Shown: positions 1 through 6,418 of the stretch, in pieces
Position numbering within the stretch: position 1 is the stretch's first letter
Layout: every line of letters starts with the position of its first letter
Assembly (NCBI RefSeq): GCF_018327645.1
Contig: NZ_BMAY01000001.1
Location: forward strand, 1 to 64,000
From: Lactobacillus corticis
GTDB lineage: Bacteria; Bacillota; Bacilli; Lactobacillales; Lactobacillaceae
Direction: 5' to 3'
DNA: 64,000 nt
The notes under the pieces: generated by a model
Database searches by the model: none
Told to the model about the DNA's origin: nothing
Seen by the model: only the letters and a program-made list of their open reading frames with translations
Translations under genes and position numbers: made by a program

Positions 1-80
1 AGTCCATTTGTGACCTCCAATAGATGTTTTTGTGGTCATTAACATTCTATCAAACAGGTCCAAATGGACTTTTTTATTTT
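1..80 (+). terminator. Inverted repeat with T-run at the left edge
   Basis: AGTCCATTTG at 1-10 is exactly complementary to CAAATGGACT at 61-70, and the match extends inward with one bulge (GACCT/AGGTC). A T-rich run follows. This fits a long-looped intrinsic terminator reading rightward, or the end of a small palindromic or mobile element next to the broken cas9. The element may continue left of the window, so its nature is undecided. Confidence 0.35.
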
Positions 81-101
81 TCTAAAGTGTTCAATTTGAT
101 T

Positions 102-1313
102 TTACAATCGGCGCAAATTTTTCTTTATTTCTATAAAAAGATCTTCCTGATTATAAATGCGCTTCTCTAATCCATCTTTACTCTTAGGCTTAGGCTTAGG
201 CTTAGGCTTAGCATTAGACTTAAGCTTTGCGGGATTACGATATCTATTACGTACATATAAATCATATAGAGCCTGGAGTGCCTTAGCTTTTTCTCGATTT
301 TTATGATTTCTAATTACTTTTTTTAATAACTTAAGGTCATCACCATGGTCATTATATTTTTCAACCATATATTCTGAAATTGATTTGCCACCAGGGACTA
401 TCTCGTCTAACACGATTGCACTATATAATCGCATTATTTCTTCTACAACCCTGCCTTGGCGAACTGACAAATTTAGATTATCAATCTTCTTATCAAAATC
501 AGGGTCAGAAAAACGTATCTTTTGATCCTTGTCTGACAAATTTAGTAACTTACTTAAATTTGTCATGCGCCCCATGATAGCGTTTACAATTTGAGTAGAC
601 AGGTCTTTATTGGTCTTTTTTAACTCCTTATCCCCGTCTACTGATAGCAACTTAATAATTTCTTTTATCTTGTCAGCTTTTAGTGTAGCTTTATCTTTGA
701 TCACATCTTCAATTTCTTTTGAATGGTTAAGATTTATTTGAACACCATTATCAAAAATAAATTCTAACTGCGAAGAAATTTCTCTTAAAGTTTTTTCTAC
801 TTCGATCTTTCCACTCGAAAAGTTTTTAGCTGCGCCCTCGTGTAAGAAGTTTCCTCGGTATTTTACCATGTGATGAACTGCTAAATATATTTCTCTAAGA
901 TCGTGTTTTTGATTATCTGTCATCAATGCTTTGCGTAAATGATAGATAGTTGGATAGTTAGTATAAAAAGCATTTTCTTCTTCTTTGGTTGGAAATATAA
1001 TATGCGAATATTTCTTACGGCTGTCTTTTGGAGAAAGATCTGATTCCTTCAGACAAGCAAAAAATGTAGGATCTATTTTTGATATTTCAGGATCAAAAAT
1101 TTCCTCTAATAAACCTAGTCTCCATTTTCTTCTCTTGAGACGTCGCCTTTTCGTACGTAAATTGCGACGTTCAGCTGCAGTTTTGCCCTCATCAAATAAA
1201 TATGCTCCAATAGCTGTCTTACCTTTAATCCTTAAAATACTATTGTCTTTGTCAGTAACAACCCACCCACAAGAGTTGGTACCAATGTCCAGTCCCACTA
1301 TATATTCCACCAT
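102..1313 (-). pseudogene. cas9: Cas9 N-terminal remnant (type II-A-like), truncated
   Basis: This 403-codon frame matches the N-terminus of Cas9. It has the RuvC-I motif GLDIGTNS with catalytic Asp9, then the arginine-rich bridge helix (RRNLRTKRRRLKRR, about residues 50-63), then REC-lobe sequence including VHHMVKYRGNFL. Cas9 proteins are usually 1000-1400 aa; RuvC-II, HNH, RuvC-III and the PAM-interacting domain are all absent. The frame ends in TAA at 102-104. Reading on in frame gives about 20 further codons and another stop inside the inverted repeat at the window edge, so a nonsense change followed by an insertion or deletion is likely. AGGAGG lies 12 nt before the ATG. Residues near 368-380 are a PK-rich stretch made by a hexanucleotide repeat. 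It cannot cleave DNA as it stands. Whether other type II genes lie to the left cannot be seen. Confidence 0.85.
183..212. repeat. Hexanucleotide tandem repeat inside the cas9 remnant
   Basis: Four perfect CTTAGG units plus one CTTAGC unit encode alternating Lys-Pro on the cas9 strand. The unit length is a multiple of three, so copy-number change would not shift the frame. It probably arose by slippage in the decaying gene. Confidence 0.8.
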
Positions 1314-1412
1314 ATTCTTGATTGCCCTCCTATAAAATGAATGTATATAATAATAGCGGTTTCATTGCTATACTACCGTAGGATTTATCCTTTTAAATCA
1401 TAAAAGGTTGCT

Positions 1413-1642
1413 GTTTCAACTTTTGAGGATTAACAAGTCTCTAAAACCAAGGAACAGAGCCAACGGACTTACGTTTAGTTTCAACTTTTGAGGATTAACA
1501 AGTCTCTAAAACCGCCTAAATGATGCAACGTATGCACTAAAAGTTTCAACTTTTGAGGATTAACAAGTCTCTAAAACTATATATTTAGGCAACCCGTATA
1601 TTTCTGTGTTTCAACTTTTGAGGATTAACAAGTCTCTAAAAC
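1413..1642 (-). CRISPR. Type II CRISPR array, 4 repeats and 3 spacers
   Basis: Four identical 35-bp repeats start at 1413, 1478, 1543 and 1608, an exact 65-bp period with 30-bp spacers. On the minus strand the repeat begins GTTTTAGAGACTTG, the classic type II-A 5' end, so crRNAs are read leftward and the leader should be on the right (1643 onward). The plus-strand form GTTTCAACTTTTGAGG...is nearly repeated in the tracrRNA anti-repeat at 1834. The 35-bp length is one less than the usual 36 bp. The array sits between cas9 and tracrRNA rather than after csn2, an unusual order for type II-A. All repeats are identical, which argues against long neglect. Confidence 0.95.
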
Positions 1643-1794
1643 CGACTATCTATAATGAATTTCTCAGTTTTAGAAACATTACAATACCTACAGATATTTT
1701 AGCATAATGTTTTTTCATTCACTGTCACTTAAAATAATTTACAGATATTCAGATATTGCCGTTTCCTTTTTGGAAGTTAGATGTTATACTTATT

Positions 1795-1815
1795 TGTGTG
1801 GTTAGCTACCACACA
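1795..1815 (+). other. Perfect hairpin just upstream of the tracrRNA
   Basis: TGTGTGGT / ACCACACA form a perfect 8-bp stem with loop TAGCT. It lies 19 nt before the anti-repeat and just after a possible promoter (TTTCCT, 17 bp, TATACT at about 1785-1790). It could be the 5' end of a longer tracrRNA form or an operator. The function is not known. Confidence 0.5.
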
Positions 1816-1833
1816 TGAGGATTTATAACCCTT

Positions 1834-1930
1834 GTTTCAACTTTTGAGGGTTAACAAGCTTTAAATTTAAAATCAAACAAGGCTTTATGCCAAGTTTACA
1901 TATCTGTAGCCGTTATCGGCTCTTTTTTTT
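1834..1930 (+). ncRNA. tracrRNA of the type II locus
   Basis: The first 25 nt repeat the CRISPR repeat on this strand with one change (GAGGG for GAGGA, tolerated as G-U), so the RNA can pair with crRNA repeats. A bulge and lower-stem region (AAGCTTTAAATTTAAAATC) follow, then a nexus-like GGCTTTATGCC hairpin, then AGCCG-TTAT-CGGCT with a run of eight T as terminator hairpin. This order matches Cas9 tracrRNAs of lactobacilli. It is transcribed opposite to the array and to cas9. The RNA looks complete although cas9 is truncated. Confidence 0.85.
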
Positions 1931-1935
1931 ACCAA

Positions 1936-1972
1936 AAAAGTGAGCGAATTTTCACGCTCACTTTTCTTTTTT
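1936..1972 (+). terminator. Intrinsic terminator, possibly bidirectional
   Basis: AAAAGTGAGCG (1936-1946) pairs perfectly with CGCTCACTTTT (1955-1965) and is followed by CTTTTTT. It is a second stop behind the tracrRNA and could also act leftward through the A-run at 1934. Confidence 0.8.
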
Positions 1973-1976
1973 CACT

Positions 1977-2010
1977 AAATAAAAAGCACCTGCCTAAATG
2001 GCAGATGCTT
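1977..2010 (-). terminator. Terminator of pgcA
   Basis: On the minus strand AAGCATCTGCC pairs with GGCAGGTGCTT across a 5-nt loop and is followed by TTTATTT. It lies 12 nt past the pgcA stop. Confidence 0.85.
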
Positions 2011-2021
2011 AAAGTCGATTT

Positions 2022-3749
2022 TTATAAGCCTAACAAGTCTTCAATTGCTTGGTGGTAAGCCTTAGCTTCGGCTTCAGCTGTTTGGTAATCCTTGTTGATG
2101 GTACCAACATAAGCTTTAATCACTGGTTCGGTACCTGATGGCCGCAATGCCAACCAAGTTTCGTCATCCAAGAAGTACTTCAAAACGTTGGACTTAGGGA
2201 AGCCCTTAAGTTCAGTCGTCTTGCCGTCTTCAACCGCTGTTTGCAGGTCAAAGTCTTCGGTCTTCACAACCTTGTGGCCACGAATTTCAGTTAAGTGATC
2301 ATTACGCAGCTTGGTCATAACTTCAGCCATGCGCTTTTGACCATCAAGACCAGGCATTTCAATCGCCTTGGTAATTTCGCAGCTCGTACCGTACTTGTCC
2401 CAGATTTCGTGCAAACCATCAAAGACACTCATGCCGCGATCAGCATAGTAGGCAGCTACTTCAAAGAACATCAAAGCACCTTGCATTGCGTCCTTGTCCC
2501 GGTTGAAGGTCTTGAACAAGTAGCCGTAGCTTTCTTCAAAGCCCATCAAGAACTTGCCAGCATGTTCAGTTTGCAAACGGTCAATTTCTTCACCGATGTA
2601 CTTAAAGCCAGTCAAAACATACTTGGTTTGGATGCCAAAGCTTTGAGCAATCTTGAATGGCAAAGCACTTGAAACGATTGACGTGATGATTTCATAGTCG
2701 CTTGACAATTGACCGGAATCCTTCAGGTTGGTCAACAAGTAGTTGCTGATCAAAGTTGCGATTTGGTTACCGGTCAAAACTTGGAATTCGCCATCAGGAC
2801 GACGAACGGCAGCACCCAAACGGTCAGCATCAGGGTCGGTTGCAACAATAATGTCGGCCCCTTCTTGATCAGCGATCTTCACGCCTTCATCAAACACATC
2901 CCGGTATTCTGGGTTTGGCTTAACAGTAGTTGGAAATTCTGGGTCCAAGATCGCTTGCTTAGGCACAATTGTAAAGTTCTTAAAACCGCCTTGACGAAAG
3001 GCCCGGTCGTAGATCATCTTACCAGTACCATGAACCGGCGTGTAAACGATCTTCAACTTGTCAGCGGTTCTGGCAATCAGATCATGGTTGACGTTGATAG
3101 TCTTTAATTCCTTTAAGTAGGCTTGGTCAACATCTTCCCCAACTAATTGCAAAGTGTTGTTAGCCCGCAAGTCTTCAATGGCAGCAGTTGGAATGTTCAA
3201 TTGGTCATCAACTGCTAAAGCTGCTTTTTCAACAATTGCTGCAGCTTCTGGCGGCATTTGACCACCATCAGCGCCGTAAATCTTGTAACCATTGTATTGC
3301 TTGGCATTGTGGGAAGCCGTAATCATAATTCCGGCGTAAGTGCCCAGGTAACGAATGGCAAATGACAACTCTGGCGTTGGACGCAAGCTATCAAACAAGT
3401 AAACCTTGATGCCGTGACGACCCAAAATTTGGGCAGCCAACTTGGCAAAATCTTCTGAGTGGTAACGGGAGTCAAAGGAAATAACAACCCCTTGCTTTTT
3501 AGCCTTGTCGCCTTCTTGCTCCATTAATTGAGCAAGTCCTTCAGTAACCCGGCCAACAGTTACCACATTGATCCGGTTAGTCCCTGGCTCAAGCAATCCG
3601 CGCATGCCGGCAGTACCAAAAGCAATGTTGGTACCAAAGGCATCATCAACCCACTTAGGGTCCTTACCCAACTTTACTAATTGATTATGCAAATATGGTG
3701 GTAATGATTCAGCATTTACCCATTTTGTATAGTTTTCTTGTGTTTCCAT
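2022..3749 (-). CDS. pgcA: Phosphoglucomutase / phosphosugar mutase
   Basis: This 575-aa protein interconverts glucose-1-phosphate and glucose-6-phosphate in the cytosol, feeding UDP-glucose and dTDP-sugar synthesis. All four family signatures are present: the catalytic serine loop TASHNAKQYNGYK (Ser near 146), the metal loop DPDADRLG, the sugar-binding GFEESYG, and the phosphate-binding RPSGTEPVIK near the C-terminus. Length and motifs match the long Firmicutes PgcA type rather than GlmM. GAGGAAC lies just upstream of the ATG. The gene is monocistronic, with its own terminator. It would supply substrate for the rmlA product encoded at 48 kb. Weakly cre-like sequence lies near 3836, but I do not rely on it. 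Confidence 0.95.
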   Translation of the reverse strand: METQENYTKWVNAESLPPYLHNQLVKLGKDPKWVDDAFGTNIAFGTAGMRGLLEPGTNRINVVTVGRVTEGLAQLMEQEGDKAKKQGVVISFDSRYHSEDFAKLAAQILGRHGIKVYLFDSLRPTPELSFAIRYLGTYAGIMITASHNAKQYNGYKIYGADGGQMPPEAAAIVEKAALAVDDQLNIPTAAIEDLRANNTLQLVGEDVDQAYLKELKTINVNHDLIARTADKLKIVYTPVHGTGKMIYDRAFRQGGFKNFTIVPKQAILDPEFPTTVKPNPEYRDVFDEGVKIADQEGADIIVATDPDADRLGAAVRRPDGEFQVLTGNQIATLISNYLLTNLKDSGQLSSDYEIITSIVSSALPFKIAQSFGIQTKYVLTGFKYIGEEIDRLQTEHAGKFLMGFEESYGYLFKTFNRDKDAMQGALMFFEVAAYYADRGMSVFDGLHEIWDKYGTSCEITKAIEMPGLDGQKRMAEVMTKLRNDHLTEIRGHKVVKTEDFDLQTAVEDGKTTELKGFPKSNVLKYFLDDETWLALRPSGTEPVIKAYVGTINKDYQTAEAEAKAYHQAIEDLLGL

Positions 3750-3893
3750 TTAGTTCCTCTACTTTATATTTCTATTCTTTCCTAGACTAAAAAATGCCTA
3801 GATCCTATTCTACACTTTTTCAGCATGAATTCGTATGAAAACGCTACAATTTTTGATTTTCAAAGAACTTTCATTGAAATCAGCTAAGCTGCG

Positions 3894-3922
3894 TTCAAAA
3901 TTTTGATCGTACGTGCTATTAT
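3894..3922 (+). promoter_or_regulatory. Candidate promoter of the small protein gene
   Basis: TTCAAA (3894-3899), 17-bp spacer, TATTAT (3917-3922). A good AAGGAAGTG ribosome site follows before the ATG pair at 3949/3952. Confidence 0.45.
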
Positions 3923-3948
3923 TAGTTTACATATATAAGGAAGTGATA

Positions 3949-4068
3949 ATGATGACTAAATACGTAGTAACCTTAAGCGAAGAAGATCGCAAAATGATCA
4001 TGGACTGCCACTCAAAGAATCCTTCAATTATGGCAGCCATGGAAAATGCTAAGAAAGCAGAAGACTAA
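3949..4068 (+). CDS. Small conserved-type protein, 38-39 aa
   Basis: Two adjacent ATGs (3949 and 3952) follow AAGGAAGTG at the proper distance; both read into the same 38-39 aa protein (…TKYVVTLSEEDRKMIM…KKAED). It has no signal peptide or membrane segment and is rich in charged residues, with a likely helical C-terminus. A promoter and a strong terminator bracket it, which is the main reason to believe it is a real gene. I do not recognise a function; similar tiny uncharacterised proteins occur in lactobacilli, as I recall. Confidence 0.7.
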   Translation: MMTKYVVTLSEEDRKMIMDCHSKNPSIMAAMENAKKAED

Positions 4069-4080
4069 TTATCAAATGAA

Positions 4081-4108
4081 GCCAAGGATTACTTCCTTGG
4101 CCTTTTTT
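4081..4108 (+). terminator. Terminator of the small protein gene
   Basis: GCCAAGGA-TTACT-TCCTTGGC followed by CTTTTTTT, 12 nt after the stop codon. Confidence 0.9.
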
Positions 4109-4140
4109 TATGCAAAAAATAAAATGTTGCCTCGCAAAAA

Positions 4141-4177
4141 AGGAAGCGTTTACATATAATTTCTGGAAGAATATAAT
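4141..4177 (+). promoter_or_regulatory. Promoter with cre-like site, formate/nitrite channel gene
   Basis: TTTACA (4149-4154), 17 bp, TATAAT (4172-4177) is a strong promoter. AGGAAGCGTTTACA at 4141-4154 matches the cre consensus TGWAANCGNTNWCA at 12 of 14 positions and covers the -35 box, which suggests CcpA repression. Confidence 0.6.
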
Positions 4178-4218
4178 TATTGACGTGAGTAGAAGTTATT
4201 AAACAAAAAAGAGGTAAC

Positions 4219-4986
4219 ATGATGTATCAAGAATCGTTTCAAGCAGCGGCCAATGCTGCGATCAAAAAAGTGAAGCTGTTAAAAAATAATCCAGTTGGCT
4301 ACCTGCTGTTGGCCCTGTTAGCTGGGATGTATATCGGCTTTGGAATTTTGTTGGCATTTACCATTGGGGCACAATTAGGAAAAAATCCTGCTGCTAACTT
4401 AATTAAAGGGCTAGTCTTTGGGGTTGCTTTGAGTTTGGTCATAATCCCTGGAGCAGAGTTGTTTACTGGCAACAATTTTGTGATGGGAGCCGGCTTGTTG
4501 GAGAAAAAAATCAAGTTGGGTCAAGCCTTGCTGCTGTGGCTAGTTTGTTGGATCGGTAATTTGCTTGGGGCCGGTTTATTAGCTTGGATGTATGTCAAGT
4601 CAGGTCTTGACCTCCCAGCCATTGCTGGAGCTTTTACTAAAGCTGCGGCAGCAAAAATGGCGGCACCGGCTGGTCAGCTTTTCCTTCGAGGAATACTCTG
4701 TAATATTTTAGTTTGTTTGGCTGTATGGTCCGGTTTTCAAAGCAAAAACGACGCAGCTAAATTAATCATGGTTTTCTGGTGTTTGTTAGCCTTCTTCTCC
4801 ACCGGCTTTGAACACAGTGTCGCCAACATGACCACACTTGTAGTAGCCCTTATGGCACCGGCTGGAAGAGGGGTTTCGCTTGGCGGACTGGGTTACAACT
4901 TGCTTTGGGTAACCTTAGGCAACATGGTTGGCGGAATTTGCTTCGTCGCTTTGCCGTACTGGTTGGCAGCTAGAGACAAGCAGTAG
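4219..4986 (+). CDS. Formate/nitrite transporter (FNT) family channel
   Basis: This is a 255-aa integral membrane protein with about six hydrophobic segments and the FNT signature region GAELFTGNNFVM (near residues 74-85). FNT proteins are pentameric channels for small anions such as formate, nitrite, lactate or hydrosulfide. In a lactic acid bacterium without visible nitrogen-oxide genes here, formate or lactate is the more likely substrate, but sequence alone does not decide. The start follows AAAAGAGGTAAC, a good ribosome site. The gene is monocistronic, with a promoter carrying a cre-like site and a strong terminator. Confidence 0.9.
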   Translation: MMYQESFQAAANAAIKKVKLLKNNPVGYLLLALLAGMYIGFGILLAFTIGAQLGKNPAANLIKGLVFGVALSLVIIPGAELFTGNNFVMGAGLLEKKIKLGQALLLWLVCWIGNLLGAGLLAWMYVKSGLDLPAIAGAFTKAAAAKMAAPAGQLFLRGILCNILVCLAVWSGFQSKNDAAKLIMVFWCLLAFFSTGFEHSVANMTTLVVALMAPAGRGVSLGGLGYNLLWVTLGNMVGGICFVALPYWLAARDKQ

Positions 4987-5006
4987 GAAAGCAAAATATA
5001 AATACC

Positions 5007-5047
5007 AAGTCCTTGTTTGACTATAGCTCAAACAAGGACTTTTTTTA
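5007..5047 (+). terminator. Terminator of the FNT gene
   Basis: AAGTCCTTGTTTGA pairs perfectly with TCAAACAAGGACTT across a 7-nt loop and ends in a T-run. Confidence 0.95.
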
Positions 5048-5081
5048 TGCAAAAAAACAGGCCTGATCGAGGATCTGGCCT

Positions 5082-5159
5082 GCCCTAACTCCGCATGCGC
5101 GGAGAACACTTAGTCTTATCATAACTTTTAGGATCACCCTCCGCTATTCGGAGGAACAC
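5082..5159. repeat. Two degenerate type I-E CRISPR repeats, orphan
   Basis: At 5082-5109 the right two-thirds of the unit (CTCCGCATGCGCGGAGAACAC) matches the main array repeat with one change. At 5131-5159 the whole unit is recognisable (GGATCACC…CTCCG…CGGAG-GAACAC) with small changes. They are 49 bp apart, not 61, so the spacer is shortened to about 21 bp. Orientation is the same as in the main array at 8487-9551, and they lie beyond its trailer end. They look like a relic of an older or split array. Confidence 0.7.
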
Positions 5160-5204
5160 TAATGGTAAGTTTACTACAAAAAGCAGCATATTTCACTGAT
5201 CAAT

Positions 5205-5669
5205 TTAGTTAAGGCGTTTTTCCCAGTCAATAATGCCATTTTTGTATGCTTCCGGTCGCAGCAATTGCGACAATTTAAATTGGTCCAGCTTTTGGTTAAA
5301 AGCGGCAAATCCCCGATCAAAGGCCGCCAAGATTAGTTGTTCGCTAGCCTGAACGTGTGCTGGGTCATCGGGGAAAACGCTATTGGCTAAATGACTCAAT
5401 TCCGGAACCGTGGCCGGGTCAAGTGCTTCAACGACATCTTTTAAGCTAATGGCAGTAATTGGTCTAGCTAATTGATAGCCGCCATTTTTGCTGACATCAG
5501 AAGTAATGATGCCAGCATTTTTCATGGTCATTAAGAGCTTTTTCAAAAATGAGTCGGAAACGCCCAAAACACCGCTGAGCACCCGACTTTTTACCGGTCG
5601 GTGGTCTTTTTCCAAGGCCAAAATCAAGAGCACATAAATGCCCTGTTCAATACTTTTATTCAGCTTCAT
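5205..5669 (-). CDS. Rrf2-family transcriptional regulator
   Basis: A 154-aa DNA-binding protein. The N-terminal winged helix (LSGVLGVSDSFLKKLL recognition region, then NAGIITSDVSKNGGYQLARP) is typical of Rrf2 regulators. There is no cysteine anywhere, so it is not an iron-sulfur sensor like IscR or NsrR; it may respond to a small ligand or a partner protein. Its start overlaps the stop of the upstream reductase gene by 4 nt (ATGA), so both are one operon. A perfect inverted repeat over the operon promoter at 6266-6284 is the likely autoregulatory operator. Confidence 0.85.
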   Translation of the reverse strand: MKLNKSIEQGIYVLLILALEKDHRPVKSRVLSGVLGVSDSFLKKLLMTMKNAGIITSDVSKNGGYQLARPITAISLKDVVEALDPATVPELSHLANSVFPDDPAHVQASEQLILAAFDRGFAAFNQKLDQFKLSQLLRPEAYKNGIIDWEKRLN

Positions 5670-6238
5670 TTATCCAATAATTTCGTTAGTAATTCATCAG
5701 CCACGCTATCAGCAGTTACCGGACGGAATTTCTTTGAAAAGATCCCGAAGAACTTCAAGAGCGGTACCAGTTTGGTCATCGAATCATTACGCCCTGATCC
5801 ATAAACCAACGTCGGATTTACCACTGCCGTTTTGATTCCGCTGGCTTCAAGTCTAGCGGCAATCTTAGCTTTGCCAGTTACAAAAGCCTTGTCGCCCAGA
5901 ATTCCACCGATAAAGCCCATGGCCTTAACTTGATATTTTTGAGCTAATTTTAGCATAACTTCAGCTGGAAGGTCGTTTATTTGGTGAAAAGCTTGTGGAT
6001 CTTTTTCAGGCCGACCAACAAAATCAATTATATAGTCGACCTGCTCAGGCAAAACCTGTTCAACTGCTGCATAGTCCGTCACATCAGCTTTTAAATTAAT
6101 AATCCGGTCATTGATAAGTTGGTTTTTACCTGAACGCGAAACAACATAAAGTTCAATTGTTGGGTCTTGTTTGAGCCAATGGTCTGATACAACGCGTCCT
6201 AGATAACCGTTGCCCCCTAAGAGTACTGCTTTTGTCAA
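5666..6238 (-). CDS. NAD(P)-binding SDR / epimerase-like protein
   Basis: A 190-aa Rossmann protein with the nucleotide loop GGNGYLG at residues 8-14, an IIDFVGRP segment and a C-terminal NPTLVYGSGR segment (about residues 140-150), as in atypical short-chain dehydrogenases of the NmrA/YwnB type. Start is TTG after AGG-TAAGCAAA; no ATG is better placed. It is the first gene of the operon with the Rrf2 regulator, a pairing common in redox-responsive units. The substrate is unknown. Confidence 0.85.
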   Translation of the reverse strand: MTKAVLLGGNGYLGRVVSDHWLKQDPTIELYVVSRSGKNQLINDRIINLKADVTDYAAVEQVLPEQVDYIIDFVGRPEKDPQAFHQINDLPAEVMLKLAQKYQVKAMGFIGGILGDKAFVTGKAKIAARLEASGIKTAVVNPTLVYGSGRNDSMTKLVPLLKFFGIFSKKFRPVTADSVADELLTKLLDK

Positions 6239-6265
6239 TTTGCTTACCTGCTTTCTAATTCGTTT

Positions 6266-6300
6266 TAGGATATTTTATATCCTAGGATAATTTTTGTCAA
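6266..6300 (-). promoter_or_regulatory. SDR-rrf2 promoter with palindromic operator
   Basis: On the minus strand TTGACA (6295-6300), 17 bp, TAAAAT (6272-6277). The perfect palindrome TAGGATAT-TTT-ATATCCTA (6266-6284) covers the -10 box, as expected for a repressor site. The Rrf2 protein of this operon is the obvious candidate ligand. Confidence 0.8.
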
Positions 6301-6347
6301 AGAATAAAGCCTTAGGATTCATAAGCCCACGAAAATAAAACATTTTT

Positions 6348-6389
6348 TGCAAGTAAGTACTTGCATGCTTTTAAAATTGGTGCTAGTAT
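6348..6389 (+). promoter_or_regulatory. Promoter and TetR-type operator of the YhgE-TetR operon
   Basis: TTGCAT (6361-6366), 17 bp, TAGTAT (6384-6389) is a good promoter. The perfect inverted repeat TGCAAGT-AAGT-ACTTGCA (6348-6365) overlaps the -35 box. The TetR encoded as second gene of the operon is the likely binder. Confidence 0.8.
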
Positions 6390-6418
6390 TTGATCCCGAA
6401 CAGCAAAAGGAGGCAATT

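Noticed and set aside
1665-1676. GTTTTAGAAAC beside the type II array as a fifth repeat
   Set aside because: Only the first bases resemble the repeat and the spacing is wrong; more likely leader sequence.
2295-3107. Two plus-strand frames of 125 and 132 aa opposite pgcA
   Set aside because: Shadow frames of a conserved enzyme; no ribosome sites and no recognisable domains.
3836-3849. cre-like TGAAAACGCTACAA upstream of pgcA
   Set aside because: Right-hand half does not match the consensus and no promoter boxes lie at a sensible distance.
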